From Anoplopoma fimbria (Eukaryota > Chordata > Actinopteri > Perciformes > Anoplopomatidae): DNA of 64,000 nt. The translations under genes and the position numbers were made by a program. Below the pieces are notes generated by a model. The model searched no databases and was not told the DNA's origin. It saw only the letters and a program-made list of their open reading frames with translations. The DNA lies in NCBI RefSeq assembly GCF_027596085.1, contig NC_072457.1:26700831-26764830 (forward strand). The letters run 5' to 3'. Below, in pieces: positions 22,001 to 34,445 of this stretch; the first letter of the stretch is position 1, and every line of letters starts with the position of its first letter.

Positions 22001-23133
22001 CTCTTCCACTTCTTTTACTGAACTGAGCTGTGCAGTTTCCAGCTGCTTCTTCTTCTTCTTGCTGACTTCTTTGTCATTTCCTTTCTTGACACAAGAACCA
22101 TTCAGAGATTCAGTATCAATTTTCCTCTTCTTCTTTTTCTTCTTCTCGTTCGGTTCACCACTTCCATCCAAGGACTCCCCATCTATATCAATTACATCAT
22201 CTTTTTTACCCTTCTTCTTTTCCTTTTTCACCTCTGCTATGCTCCCATCATCAACAGTAACATGTTTCATTTCAGGCAGAGAGACTTGTCCTTTTGTGGG
22301 TTTCTTCTTCTTCTTCTTAATAAAAATCTGCTCACTCTTCTCCTCCTCCATCTTCATCCTTCCCACTGGTCTCTCCACAGGAACAGACCCCTGGCTGGTC
22401 TAATGAGAGGAATATAATTACTGCAAGACAATTCCTTCTTATAATAGATTAAATTGTGTGACAACAAGTGTGAGTTACAGAGCAATAAACACTAACCAAG
22501 GGTTTGGCTAGCTGCCTGGGCTGGGACTGTTGATCAATGTCTCTTTGCAGGGCCAGTCGCTTCGCCTGCAGGGAACAGAGCAGAATTGTGCTTAAATGTT
22601 AATAATTTTAGAAATGCACAAAAAAAACAGTATTATATTTTTATCTAAAGGCAAATATGTTGTTGTAGCTCTTACATATATGCATTGAGTCTGCATGTGT
22701 CAGGCAAATCAAACTGAGGAATCATAAATTGTGGACTACTCGAGATTCACTCGAGTTACAACATGAACATTTATGATTTATAAAATTCTCAGTCTCTGAA
22801 CTTTTACTTGTAGTGCGTTTTTAGCACACTGTCAACCTGTATGCAGGGTTATTCAAAGTACAGGTTTCAATCCTAGATTATTATACTGGCTTGCATGTGT
22901 TAATTCGTCAGCACTTTTTTTTCTGATTCAATGTTGGATATCTGTACCTTGTCAACGGCGATCTCTTTGGATTTAGGTCCACACTTTTCGGAAACGAAGA
23001 TCACGTCCGTCTGAAACACACAATCAACACAGTGTCTTCCTGGTGCAGACGAGCATGCTGTTCATAGTCAACAGGTCCATGGCACCTACACCTGAATGAA
23101 GACATGTGGACTAACTGACAGGTTGAGCTGCAT
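19086..23133 (-). CDS. knop1: Lysine-rich nucleolar protein 1, with internal exon-pair duplication and two frameshifts
   Basis: KNOP1 is a nucleolar, highly basic protein of poorly known function. Minus-strand exons, all in phase 0, are 23133-23092 (tentative start), 23010-22948, 22565-22497, 22399-21182, 21091-21020, 20471-20403 and 19391-19086. The last exon carries the diagnostic C-terminal domain: GLGQWGTAQFD, KFLRLMGGFK, GLGFSAPANKKFSID and a VRFDD end, matching human KNOP1. The 1218-nt exon encodes repeated K-rich blocks. Within it the reading frame shifts near 21,942 (one surplus base) and shifts back near 21,450 (one missing base). Taken literally this truncates the protein at 21,914. 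The segment between is clearly coding, so sequencing error or a disabling mutation are the alternatives. The start exon (MQLNLSVSPHVFIQ, with further in-frame ATGs at 23178 and 23184) is the least certain part. A (TG)n tract starts just after the stop. Confidence 0.9.
19545..20243 (+). mobile_element. Internally deleted LINE fragment (L2/CR1-like) in a knop1 intron
   Basis: Non-contiguous pieces of a LINE ORF2 are fused in order. They are an endonuclease start (GRSLSNKTFILNDLI), a linker to reverse transcriptase (LDVIPAKLFRKALGEIG, LLQILNSSFALD), the RT motif KVTNDLLMAAESGHCSVLVL, and then a 3' end with an ATT-repeat tail (TACAAATAAAATTATTATTA). Several internal segments are missing. It is antisense to knop1. 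Confidence 0.75.
20597..20950. mobile_element. MITE with about 30-bp terminal inverted repeats in a knop1 intron
   Basis: The left terminus GTTTAACATTTTGGGAAATA (then GGCTTATTTGC) is mirrored at the right by GCAAATAAGAG then TATTTCCCAAAATGTTAAAC. The interior has fish-repeat phrases such as CTAAGCTAAGCTCAGTAGCT. A degenerate relative lies at about 32,540-32,665. Confidence 0.85.
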
Positions 23134-23379
23134 CGTATCCAGAATGATAACACGTCTCAGGAGGAATAAGACGACCATGTTCATTGAAAGCACCCTCTTG
23201 TTAAACCATGCTAGCTGGCAGCTAACGTGAAACAGCAGCTAAAAGTTAAAACCGACGAACAAACAAACTCATTAGTCAGCAAGACTGTGAGACAATTGTG
23301 TCATAGTTGCACAATGTATTATGAAATGAAAGCTTGATGAGCAGTTTACTCACTTTGATACTTAATAACTCACGTGGAT

Positions 23380-23515
23380 CCGCGTTTACTCTCCAAACCC
23401 GGAAGTAGTTTCCTCTTCTTCCTGTTAGCGACGGTCCGAGCGTCCTTAGCAACGAGCGGGTGAACACATTTCGGAATTGTACCCAAAAAGTTACACTGCG
23501 CATGCGCCATACCAT
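23380..23515 (-). promoter_or_regulatory. knop1 promoter and non-coding first exon
   Basis: A palindromic NRF1 site GCGCATGCGC lies at 23,498-23,507. ACTTCCGGGTTTGG (ETS-type) lies close to a donor CCAC|GTGAGT at about 23,372. An in-frame ATG in this exon would splice in phase 1 to a phase-0 exon, so the exon is taken as 5' UTR. Confidence 0.6.
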
Positions 23516-26486
23516 AAAGCCTAACATCCTTTATTCAACATGACTAAACACATACAAAGAAACAAATATATTAACTAACTGAAAGCAACACAAAATGAAC
23601 AGCAAAATGTGTAAAACAACAACATTCAACCCATGGTTAAAGTACAGTGTATAAGGCAGGGTTTGAACTAACTACTTTAATTATTCACATAACTACTTGT
23701 CATTTTTTGTTTGTACAAAGAAATACACCATGAATGCATTAGGTGAGACGGTCCCAAAGTTTGCAACGTTATCGCCGATTCAACAATTATGGCATCTTGT
23801 GTGTCAGCATTTTCTTTTGCCATGCCTTCAAGTGTGGACACAATAGTGTTTATCATCACTGCCTGAGCAGGAGTGTGTCTATAATTATTGATGTTATAAT
23901 TGTGAAATCATTATTGAATAGCCCTGAATATGATTATGGTGTATTAGGCTAAATGTTTAGGGGAAAATTGAAATGATGTACACATGAAACCCGACACTCA
24001 GGAATTATCAGCCTCACTGAAGGTAAATGAGGATAAACTATGTAAAAATTGTTTCTGCTGACAGACAGACTCCTCTCCAGCTCTCTCTGACTTTAATTGT
24101 ATCCATAATAAAAGTTATTGAGGGAAATAACATAATGAAAATACATTTTTTTCTAATAAATGGAGAAAGTTGTTTGCGGTTGTTCAGACCTACAATGAAC
24201 ATATATTTTATCCAAATGGTGAATCAGAAAACAAATCAAATATAAAACTTGAGTTCAATCTGTGATCTGTCTTCACTGTGGTATGAAAGTCCAGTTATGT
24301 TGAGCAAAATCAGATCAGTTTAATCGGCTGCAGCGTTGTATCAATCAATTGATGAATCAGGGGGCGTTTCGACACTTAAAACACCTCCTGGAAGGCTGCT
24401 CTCTTGCATCCTCGCTCACGGCTCCTCAAAGATCCTTCATCACTCCTTAAATGGGAGACTTGGGATATACCCTTTGGCACCAGTTTGTGTGTGCAGCAAG
24501 TTGCACTGTACATCCCTCTACTCTACATGTTTGAAGTATCTGATTGTATAGCTGCTTCTCTATGAAGAGGCCATATAGATCCATCAGTGTACCACGAGGA
24601 CAGGAGGATGAAAGACAAATTCAATGACTTGACAATAATTAACAGAAATTGTGCACTGATGTATTAGCCACTTTGTGCGAATCACATTACAGATATTCAT
24701 GTTACGCTGCCCGAAACAGACAACAGTGCACAAACAGTGCATCATAAGAGCATCTCATAAGGAAAATACCATTTTCACATTTGTAATATTTACATGATTA
24801 AAATTCAATTATATAGGATTATTACATAAAAATCTTATCATAATAACTTCATTGTACATTATCAGAGCGCACACATGTACACAGAAGCAAATAATTTAGT
24901 TAAATCTTATAGCAAGAAAACAATGCTCACCACATGAACATTGTGACTCTGAAATATATTTTGATTGGTTTAAATGTCCTGAAATGAATTCAGAGTTGGT
25001 TAGGAAATTAAAACTGCAACCCTCCAGTCAAGTATGAAGTTGCCTCAGAGTTCAATTGCCAGTTCATTTGAACACCAGATGCCGACTAGAAATGTGTCTC
25101 GTCTTGGAGCCAAACTTTGCTGAGTCACAAATAAGAACAGTATACATGCGTTTGAATATCTTCCAGTTAAATTCACAGTGATGGATGACTAAATGTTTTC
25201 CTATTGATACAGTTGAAATTTAAAGGGATCCTGAATGCCAGAATATAATGAAATGTTGCCCAAAATGTATGATCAGTAGCCAGCAAAAAAGTCCAACTGT
25301 CCATTTAGTAGCTGTTCCAGAGCTTTCAATCACACAACATGGTCCTCTGCAGATTTTGCCGTTGTCATGGAGTTGTAGATGTTAACAATTTCTGAGCACT
25401 TGAGATGGTTTTGTTATCTGTTGTCTCCAATGTCAAAAATGAACAATGTCAACTCAACACTAAAACTGCTATTTCTCTTCCATATTTATATAAAAACTCT
25501 ATAAAACACCCAAAATACAAGTAATTTGGACAAAAATACATTACCTGTAAACTGCACTTACATGCGTCTGAAATGATGATACATCCCAAATCCATCCAAA
25601 GATAAAGTGCAAAATCACAACCTCCAACAGTAAAACTTACTGCAGAATAGGCATTTCAGTATTTAATGGCTTTTTATGATATACTATTAAAACTATTTAT
25701 CCAATGCATTTTAGCCTTTTATCAATTGTAAATATCAATACACAGGGCGAAATGTGCCAAACAGCACTGATGAAAGAATGGAGACATTGAAAGAAAACAC
25801 ACTGAGGCCTTTGGGTCTTTCCAGCACATAATACAGAGGCCAAGCAAGCTCTGTGGGCGTATGCAAGTAATTTACATAAACAACCTAAAGGTATGTTTTT
25901 TTCTTAGTCGTAGCTTGACGCAAGATATATAGAAAAGGAAAATGCCGTTTCTATGAAGCGAACATCCCTGATCAGTAATTTAGAGCATTCGTTTAGAGAG
26001 CTGCTCACACAAAATGCTTACTTCACTACATTCAAATCATCCTGTGACCTTTACTTTATCCAGGTCAAAACCACATTGAACACTGCTCTTAGATTTTCAC
26101 CTTATATATAACAACATTAGCCCTCCTTATAAACTTCTTGTCAGTGTATTTATTTACTTATTATAATTAAGACTATCAAAAGCTGCGTGGAAGCTCTGAC
26201 ACTTTCTATTCCCTGTCTTGTTCAGTCTGCCGATAAAGAGGCAACACAGTAAACTTCAGCAAAATACTGTTAAGAACGGCACTTAAAATGTAAATTTCAT
26301 ACATGTGTGCGGAAACACAAATACATTAAAACAATTTTAAGCTTCCATTAAAACCATCCTGTGTGATATGTGATGTTCTTAGTAATTCCTTCTTCTTCTT
26401 CTTCTTCTTCTTCTTCTTCTTCTTCTTCTTCTAAGCAACAGGAACATTCGACAATCACACACCAGTGTATCCAGTTTGGTCCCATA
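23516..26486 (-). other. Probable long 3' UTR of gprc5b
   Basis: This AT-rich stretch of 3 kb has no recognisable exon. It lies directly downstream of the gprc5b stop. An AATAAA on the minus strand at 23,534-23,529 could terminate the transcript only about 20 bp from the knop1 promoter NRF1 site. A (TTC)n microsatellite lies at 26,390-26,432. UTR status is inferred from position and lack of other genes. Confidence 0.45.
26390..26432. repeat. (TTC)n microsatellite
   Basis: About 14 uninterrupted TTC units just downstream of the gprc5b stop codon. Confidence 0.95.
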
Positions 26487-29400
26487 TTACCATAACCGTC
26501 GTCCAGTGTAGTTCACTGGGGCTGTAGGCATCTACAAGAGACAGACAAACATGTAGTTAACAAAGACATTGCTCCTGTGGTTGGTTATTTAGTAAATACA
26601 CACATCGATACTAACCGTTCCACCATTCATGACCAGAGCCATCTCAGTGGGCTGGTAGACGTGACCTCTGAAGGCGATGCCAGGACGCATACTCCCGTGG
26701 CTGCTGGGGTACGTTCCACTTCGGAGAGCTGACGGACAAGGCGAGGTAAAGCACACACACGAGTTACAGCTGTCTTGTTAACAAACATAATGTTTCCAGT
26801 TTCAGGAGATATTATAGATGACTGTGCCACTGACTGATACATAGCAAAAATGCATCAAGCTTGAGGTTAAAGTATAATTATACTGATCAGTTGGTAACTC
26901 CCTTCACACCCATAGTAAACCCACACAGGTGATTTGAATTATTATGGTTGATTAGACCTATGTGTGGGCGTCTACAGACTGGGTTTAATTAACATCTCCC
27001 CCACTCCCCTGTTTACTTCGTCAGGCTGGTTGAATTACACATTTATCATGCTTACTGGTAGACTACATGGAGTTTGGTGACCTAATGTATTACAGTTGCA
27101 AAAGTCCTATTAATTTGTTCAATCGACATAGTAACATGCCTCACAGATGGAGCCCTTCCCAGGTGTTGTTGAATCAGGGAAAGTGCATCCGAAAATCTAG
27201 AACGTCCAATCACCTAGCTTTAAACACTGTGACGTGCACTGCTAACGGCGGGTGGGAGCTCAACATTACTATCTACACAAACCCTGCACAGCTCCATCCA
27301 CTTTCAAGCTGAGCCGATGTCTAATCAGACAGAGTAATTGAAAACACCTGTTTGTGTGTGCAGAGCCTTTAAAGTGAGACACCCTTGTTAATTCCTTCTC
27401 TATTCTCTCCGCACACGGTAGCTTCAACAAAGCGAGATGTAAATTGAAATTTCGGACACCTTGTTTGGACTACAGCTGAGTCTCACACGACTGTAATGTA
27501 AGTATTGAATTGTGGGATTGTTAGCATAAAGCAGGATACTAGCCATGGAAACTACTTTTTTTGTTCCATTGTGTGAATATTTTAGAGCAAAATTGAGCAA
27601 ATGAATTTCACACATTTAAATGGCTGAAAATAAATTAAGGGCACTTGTTAGTGAAAGGGGAGTGACATGGACAGGTTGTGTGTTAATTTTGAATTTGAAT
27701 TCAAATCGAATTTCCCTGCATTTCACAATAAAGGAATCAAATATGATTAAGCCAGTTCAATAGCCTCTATCAGTGACACTGTGTGGCAGAATAGCGTCAC
27801 AGTCAGTTATATAAAATCTATGGTATGATTGTTATCATCAGCCAATATAAGATACAACAAAATGTACAAGTGTGGTAATCTGATCACTGGTGTGCTGAAT
27901 TGCCAATTAATTGATTTTATTTTGTCATTTGCAGTGGGGAGATTGTATCATTTTTCCTTCAAACCTTAAAGGAAAATTCAAATTTTTTGTCAACCCGGTT
28001 TTTGTTTCATCATTCCTACCCTTTATATTCACATTATCTCTTGACCAACTGAAGAGAATACTAAAACGGAGAGAGAGAGAGAATTTACCGTCCATTAGGG
28101 AAAACAGCATAAGACAAACCTCATGCTTTTAACCAAAAAGTAAATCCTATATTAACTTGCTTCCATCTCTTGATATGACTATTCTTGGTACGACTCTGCT
28201 ATTTTGAGTCCTCAGTTAGCTAGAAATTGTCCAAACAATATTCTCCGTCTCCTGTACACAGCTTTCTTACAACATCCTCGATGACTCTGCTCTGCTGCTG
28301 CCTCCACTCTCTGTTTATCCTGGTTCATCGTGGTTTAGCTCTTCATCTGTGCATTTGGCTTCAGATAAATATGGAGAGCAACCACAGTGAAATGACTCAC
28401 ACATTGGCCTGTAAGCCTGTTGGATAAGCAGGCGTTTCATAAGGATTAATTGGATTTTAGATTGCGTATATTAAGTAAAAGAGAACCACACTATGCTGTG
28501 CACAACCTACATGGCACTAATGGTAGTAAATAATATGGTCATCTTGCGAGTTCAACGGGGCATTGATCTGCAGTGCAATGGATTCAATTTATTTACATAG
28601 CATTAATATATTCACAAATAATCCTGGAGTATGAGCCTGACTCTTTTCAGTACTCACATGCTCAAGAAACGATGTGACTGTTGGGCAAACAGAAATATCT
28701 CTGTTACATACAGAGCGAACAGATTGACGGCATTGAAGTGGATTGTGCTGCAAGAGGGGTTTGAGACGTTTTTATGCATATTTAGATTTTATTTTTTTTT
28801 TCAACTGAGAGAACTGAGGCCATATTCACAAAACACCCTTGTGGTATATCTTTTTTTTATTAAAATTAGATTTTCATAGTGTTTATAAAATGTATTTCTT
28901 AATTTAATAAGATTTAATTTAATCTAAGTTATTCAAAATTTGGTTTTGTTTTTTATTTATTTTTGTAATTTAGAAATGAATCCATTAGACATGATGTCAT
29001 CCCTTCTCTCAGCTTAGGAGTTCTCTCAGACTCTAAGTGAGAGCTGCTCAAGAAAAGCTGGGTAAGATAAGACACTGTGAATGACATGATGACATAATGA
29101 AATAAATTCAGCTGACAGGAGCCAAACTTACCACCTTTCAGACTCAAAAGATAGCTGTGATTGACAGTATTGCGTAATTAAAAGATGTCAGACTCCGTAA
29201 AAGTACATTTTTTGGTTGCCTAGTCTTTTTCCATTTCTCAACATGACATTAAATGCATAAAACGATTCTGAAAAAGAATCAGTTCAACATCAATTTTTGT
29301 AGTAAGTTGCCTGGCAACAGTGTTCTCATGACTGACAATAAAACACTTAAATGCCAAAGATATTTGTACTCAACCTATCGTGTTGAAAGACAACCTAATG

Positions 29401-29506
29401 TGATGAATATAGGCAGCATTCGACCTAGGTTGAATTATAATTTTTTGCCCTCTGAAACTGATTCTTTGTCTCTGTTACACAAACATGCACAGCGACACAC
29501 ACACAT

Positions 29507-29541
<35 letters not shown>

Positions 29542-30660
29542 TTACATAAGCCTACTTGCGCCGTGCTCCTCCATAGAAAAAGCCTGGTTTTCAGGGAAGG
29601 GTCGGTGCGAGAGTGCTGGGAGCTCATCTCCAAAATGTGGAGGAGGGGCCGTGTGACTGGTGTCGAAGAAGTCTTGCGTGTTGGATGGTCGAGGGTTTCG
29701 GAGACACAGGTGCGCCTCTGGAATAGCGTGGAACAGCAGCAGGATCCAGCCCTGAATGACCAGGGCCACCGCCAGCGCCGGCTCATCCAGCACCTTCACA
29801 TCCTTCTTTCCTCCTCCGAACCTCTCCCCTTTCCCCTTCCCCCTCAGCGCCTGGCTGCCATACAGATAAAACCCCAGCCAGGCCACCCACAGCAGCGCTG
29901 ATGCCAGACTGGACAGGAAGAGCCAGACGGCGTTGCACTTCCATCTCCGTTTCTCCCTCTCTCCTTCTCTGTCTTCTTCACTCCCACCTCCTCCCTCTGC
30001 CCCCATCTCTCCTCCACACAGCACAACCCCCAAGGAAAGCCCCATGGCAATGAGCAGCAGCCCCAGGGTGTAGCTGCATGTCAGAGCAAAGTCTAAAGGG
30101 GGATATTCGCAGGCAGGGTGACCCTCCCTAACTACAGTCAGCAAGACCCATTCAGCAGAGATGATCCCCTGAACCAAGGCCAAGGCCAGACCGAGCGCTG
30201 CCAACGAGCTCCCCGAAGGGCTCGTCTCGCCAGCCACCAGCCTCCTGAGCCTCACGCCCTGCACGAGCAAGCTGGAGAAGCAGAGGGCAAAGAGGGGCCC
30301 CCAGAAGGCCCTGCGGACCACACAGAGCGCCTGGTTCTTCCCCACCAAGAAAGCCAGAGAGATGGAGAAGATCCCGAGGAGCGTGCCCAGGAGCAGGAGA
30401 AGAGGGCCCATGCCGGAGCGCCTGGCGGGATCAGAAATGAAGCGTAGCTTGACCAGCAGGAGCACAGCGAGGACCAGGGAGGCCACGCCGCCGCTGCAGG
30501 CCACGGCCTCCAGGACCACACCCCAGACTGACTCCAGGTCACAGAGCACCCTGTACGGAGGGTCCACATCCACGCTGCACCCCCGAGGAGGAGGGGAGGG
30601 GTGGGATGAGCCATAGCCAATCAGTGACAGGAGGCAGATGATGACAGGGCTGACGGCCAT
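26487..30660 (-). CDS. gprc5b: G protein-coupled receptor class C group 5 member B
   Basis: This orphan class C-like seven-helix receptor of the plasma membrane belongs to the retinoic acid-induced GPRC5 family, which has a short extracellular N-terminus. Exons are 30660-29556, 26728-26616 and 26531-26487: 1263 nt, 420 residues; human has about 403. The start at 30660 (MAVSPVII) gives a signal-peptide-like hydrophobic N-terminus. Seven hydrophobic segments follow, with family motifs CDLESVWGVVLEAVA, FALCFSSLLVQG, AEWVLLTVVREG, WVAWLGFYLYG and HAIPEAHLCL. The tail has AFSMEEHGAT|LRSG and YQPTEMALVMNGGT, ending NYTGRRLW, nearly identical to the GPRC5B terminus. The exon 2 donor is read as GCAA|GTAGGC, which keeps the human-like EH-x-A-x-LR join; an overlapping GCAAGT could be mistaken for a GC donor. 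The third cytoplasmic loop carries an unusual Gly/Glu/Arg-rich stretch (GGGGSEEDREGEREKRR). Position beside knop1 mirrors human 16p12. Whether this is the a or b teleost copy is unresolved. Confidence 0.93.
29497..29539. repeat. (CA)n microsatellite
   Basis: The CA repeat lies just inside gprc5b intron 2, about 17 bp beyond the donor of the large exon. Confidence 0.95.
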
Positions 30661-30872
30661 CTTAGAGAGACAGAGCAGAAAATAATGTAGTGATGGGGAG
30701 AAAGGTACAGAGAGAGATATGATACTGTGAGGAGAGAGGCAGGAGGGTGAATGTCGTGATGAATTACTGTCTGTTAGTGAATACAGTACCTTCATGAGTC
30801 ACAACAGACAGAAAAAAAACAGCACTCAATATATATTAAGATCAAATAATAACAGAGATTAATATGTTTTTG

Positions 30873-30911
<39 letters not shown>

Positions 30912-33900
30912 AACACACACTCATGCACTCACAGCACAGAATAGAACTGCTTTTAGTGCTGGGCAATAGTTTCCATGGGAACGGGAAACAGCGTGGGCTG
31001 ACTACATCACATACTGGGCTTTTGAGAAGTAGAGTTTCAGCACCCAAGAGCACAGAGAAATGCACGAGCATGCGCACACACACATGCACACGCACAATGT
31101 TTGTACTTACTGAGGACCTTGGTCGACATAATGCATCACAACAGCCCTAACAGGAGCCTTGTTTTAACCTTTCCCCTAATATCAAGTTATAACCCTCAAA
31201 CTGTGAATGAAGATAATGTTCTCGCTTTTAAAAACATCACATCACTGTTAAGGTCTGAAACTCAACTTGGTCCCTAACAAGGGTAGTAAAGGAACAAACG
31301 CACATGCAAAATACCACAACATTAAAAAGATTTAACTCTTTTATCAAACTTACCTCAGATAAATTGTTGACTTGAAATCTTGATTATTGACAGGTAAGGT
31401 GCATCATCATTTTCCAGTCTGCACCCCTTCAACTATAGTCCAAGTATTTTTATTTTATTTATAATCCCAGTTAATGAAGTCCTCGAGGCAGCAGAAACAA
31501 AACGGTTTCCATTTTGTCCCTTATGTGGCTTACAGCTCCCACTGTTTGTAAGAACAAAACAGCTCACTTTGTGAGACCAGTAATGTCCTGCTGCTGCAGT
31601 GACACGTCCGGCTGCTCCGAGAAGAAGAATCCACAATTATGATGCATGCCTTGATACTTCACACACCCACATAGTCAAATATATCTTCCATCTCTCTTTC
31701 ACTCTTCTCTCTCGCTCCCTCTGTCCTCCTCTTTCTATTCATTCTGTCTGCACGTCTGCGTTTCTCTCTGCCTGCTTCACGCTGAATCTGCGGAGGTGTC
31801 AACAGAGACGCAATCCCAGCTTTACCTCTGTGCTCCCACACATGGGAAGTATGATTTGCTGGTGCACCTGTCTAAACAGGAAGAAAATGGGAAATAAAGT
31901 ACAGTACATAAGCGAGGTAATTAACAGCCAATCCAGTATTTGTCACTTGTTTGAACATCTTGGTGTTGTTTCGTGCTCACAGGCTCACTCATCTTCCTCA
32001 TACACAGAGCTGGAGATTCATCTTTAGTCACCAGATTGGACCAAAACAAATGGAGGTCTCTTCAGCAGTAAGATGTCCGTTGACGGCATGTGTTGCAAAG
32101 TGAAGATGGGCTTTGGAAGTAGAGGGTCAGATGGTCAATCTAACCACAGGCAAGCCTTTTGGCCACATGGCCGTCCTAGTAGAGAGTTACGTAACACCCG
32201 TGATTCAGCCAAGTCTTCCTTGATCGTGGAGTAATCTCCTCCCCCGTGAGATGGCTTCATGTGGGGTTGGAGAGCAACACGACAAGAGGAAAAAGAACAT
32301 GACAGCGACCGTACCAGCCAGCTAATCGAGTCAATTTGGATCAGTGAGAGAGAGATTGATGCTGACAGACACTCGTGAGCTCAGTGACAGATAGAGGCCA
32401 AACATAGGAGCAGCCAAAGCTGGAGGACAGGAGTGCACACCTCCATCCCACTGTGTCAGTCAAGACAGTCTAATCCAGAGAGGGATAGAGTTTTGGTTGG
32501 TGATAGCCAAAGAATGGAGTGATGTTGGCCAGCCGTCTCTCATTGTTTCCAATCTCTGTGCTAAACTAAGTTTAGCTAACAGCTGGCTCTAGTTACAGAT
32601 CAATCAAACTCTCATCACGAAAGAAAAGGAGTGCATCTCCCAAAATGTCAAACTATTCCTTTACTCTTATTACGTTTAGACAACAAATTCTTTGATTATA
32701 TTCAGAAAAAATTAAGTCTCAGGAGGGTCCGAGGGTTTTTAATAGATCTGGTTCTGAGCCCACACTTCTGATTTGCCTTGAGAGAGAAACTGAATGTCTG
32801 CCATCCTCTCACAGCCATCACTCTCTGATATCTCTGTCTGCCTCGGGTATTTATAAACCATGAACCTTAATTACAAATCACTGCCTTCAACAACTTTGGG
32901 AAACCACCTCAGACTCAGCTGGAGTTTGATGTCAGAGACAAAAGAAGACAGAGGTGGAAGACAACAGGGCAGAAAAATGATGACTAACTCAGGGCATCGG
33001 TCCTAATCCGTGTAATCCAGTGGTTACTATGGTCACAGTCTAATAGTGCCTTGTTAAGTATGGCCCATCCCATAATCCCATTTTGATCCCACCTTAGGTC
33101 CCTCCTCACACGGCCACATACAGATCACACACAGAGGGAAGTTCACAAAGGGAGGCTTGTTGGGGTGGATCTGCATGTGATGACTCAGCAACATCTTACT
33201 TCACATGGAGTTAAAAGCATCCACAGCTGGAGGTCTGTAGTTGTCAGCCATGGCTGTGAGGCAGCACAGGACAGATTGCCTTGCCCAAGGGCATCAATTA
33301 TTAAGTGGACTTTAAGTGTGTCTGATTTATCATTAGAGGCAAGTCTCCAGTGGTTTGATGTCCTTTTTGGGGGGTGCAAGGGTCTTTTTAAACATCTTAT
33401 TTTCAGTAACAGTTCAGACCAGGTATTAAACAGGTCAATGTAGGAGGTGGTGGTGTGTGAGCTAAAGGGCTGCAGCTCACAGTCTGTTGGCTCTATCTGC
33501 TGTCCACTTGGAGAACTGCAGTAAACTTGGGTCTGAGGTCTTAAATATTAAATGGGACATTGTTCAGCTTTGTTTTTAGCCAAGTGGACAATCAGCATAG
33601 AGAGGACCACACTTATACTTTGGGAGATAATTAAAATGGTTAGTCCAAAGGTTACATCTTTTTTAAATTTTCCACCACTTCCTGTTCCTTTGTTTTGCAG
33701 AATTAAAGATTGTTTAATGGGGGCTAACCCCACCAGCACTACTCATAGACATTATGACCCAATCCAAATGTCCCCCTAAGACCATAAGCCCTGAACCCTC
33801 GGGGACTTTACTGACCTCACCTGGTAAATGGTTGAGTGTGAAAGGATGCAAGGGCTTGAAATGGTATAAATAAGAATGGGACAGCACTTAGCTGCGACAT

Positions 33901-34069
33901 ATCACATTAGATGACTTCAAAATATGTTTTATACAGTCCTGGCTTTTTATTTTACATTGTTTACTGCCTGATTTAAAACGTCTACCGGGCTCTTGCCTTA
34001 AGAGAGGAGAGGTAATTGTCAAATAATCTATTTACTAGTTTTTGTCAAAGGTGTGTGATATAGCCTATA

Positions 34070-34116
34070 TAAGATAAGATAAGATAAGATAATCCTTTAT
34101 TAGTCCCGCAGCAGGA
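34070..34116 (-). mobile_element. Short LINE 3'-tail remnant
   Basis: GATAAGATAAGATAATCCTT then TATTAGTCCCGCAGC is the reverse of the TTATC-tailed LINE end found elsewhere in the window. Only the extreme 3' end is present. Confidence 0.7.
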
Positions 34117-34267
34117 ATGTCGCATTCCTCTAATTTCACTTTTTTTTATGTACCATATTAAATCCTTAATGGTAATGTATCTGTAAGTTTAATATGCCAG
34201 GCTGAACACCCATTTGCTTTACTCCTTATTTACCTTGTTTTTTTCTTCTGGTAAACCATTGTTTAAC

Positions 34268-34445
34268 GCATAGACTGTGTATAAGGAGTGGACGTAGTCA
34301 ATGTGACGTCACCCATTGGTTTGTGGACTGCTGTTATGAAGCCTTGAGTTCGGCGATTTTGCCATCGCCGTGTTGTTTTTTTTGGAACCAATGAACAGAA
34401 TTTATCATATTTGGACTTTGGAGGAGTTACGTAGAGACTCTGCAA
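34268..34445. repeat. Dispersed fish repeat (GTGACGTCACCCATTGG type)
   Basis: The phrases GTGACGTCACCCATTGGTTT, GTGGACTGCTGTTATGAAGC and GGAACCAATGAACAGAA are familiar from a repeat widespread in teleost sequences. I assign it by recollection; the element class is not established here. Confidence 0.45.

Noticed and set aside
21267..22403. Plus-strand ORFs rich in F, S and L
   Set aside because: Antisense shadow of the knop1 lysine-rich exon.
23276..23527. 83-codon minus ORF upstream of knop1 as its N-terminus
   Set aside because: Splicing at the visible donor (about 23,372) would leave phase 1, but all downstream exons are phase 0; better read as 5' UTR.
29540..29560. GC donor (GCAAGT) at the end of the large gprc5b exon
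   Set aside because: The overlapping GT donor GCAA|GTAGGC gives the conserved EHGAT-LRS reading in the correct phase, so a GC site need not be invoked.
29485..30616. Plus-strand ORFs and a second minus frame across gprc5b
   Set aside because: Shadows of the GC-rich gprc5b exon; only the frame with seven hydrophobic segments and GPRC5 motifs is real.
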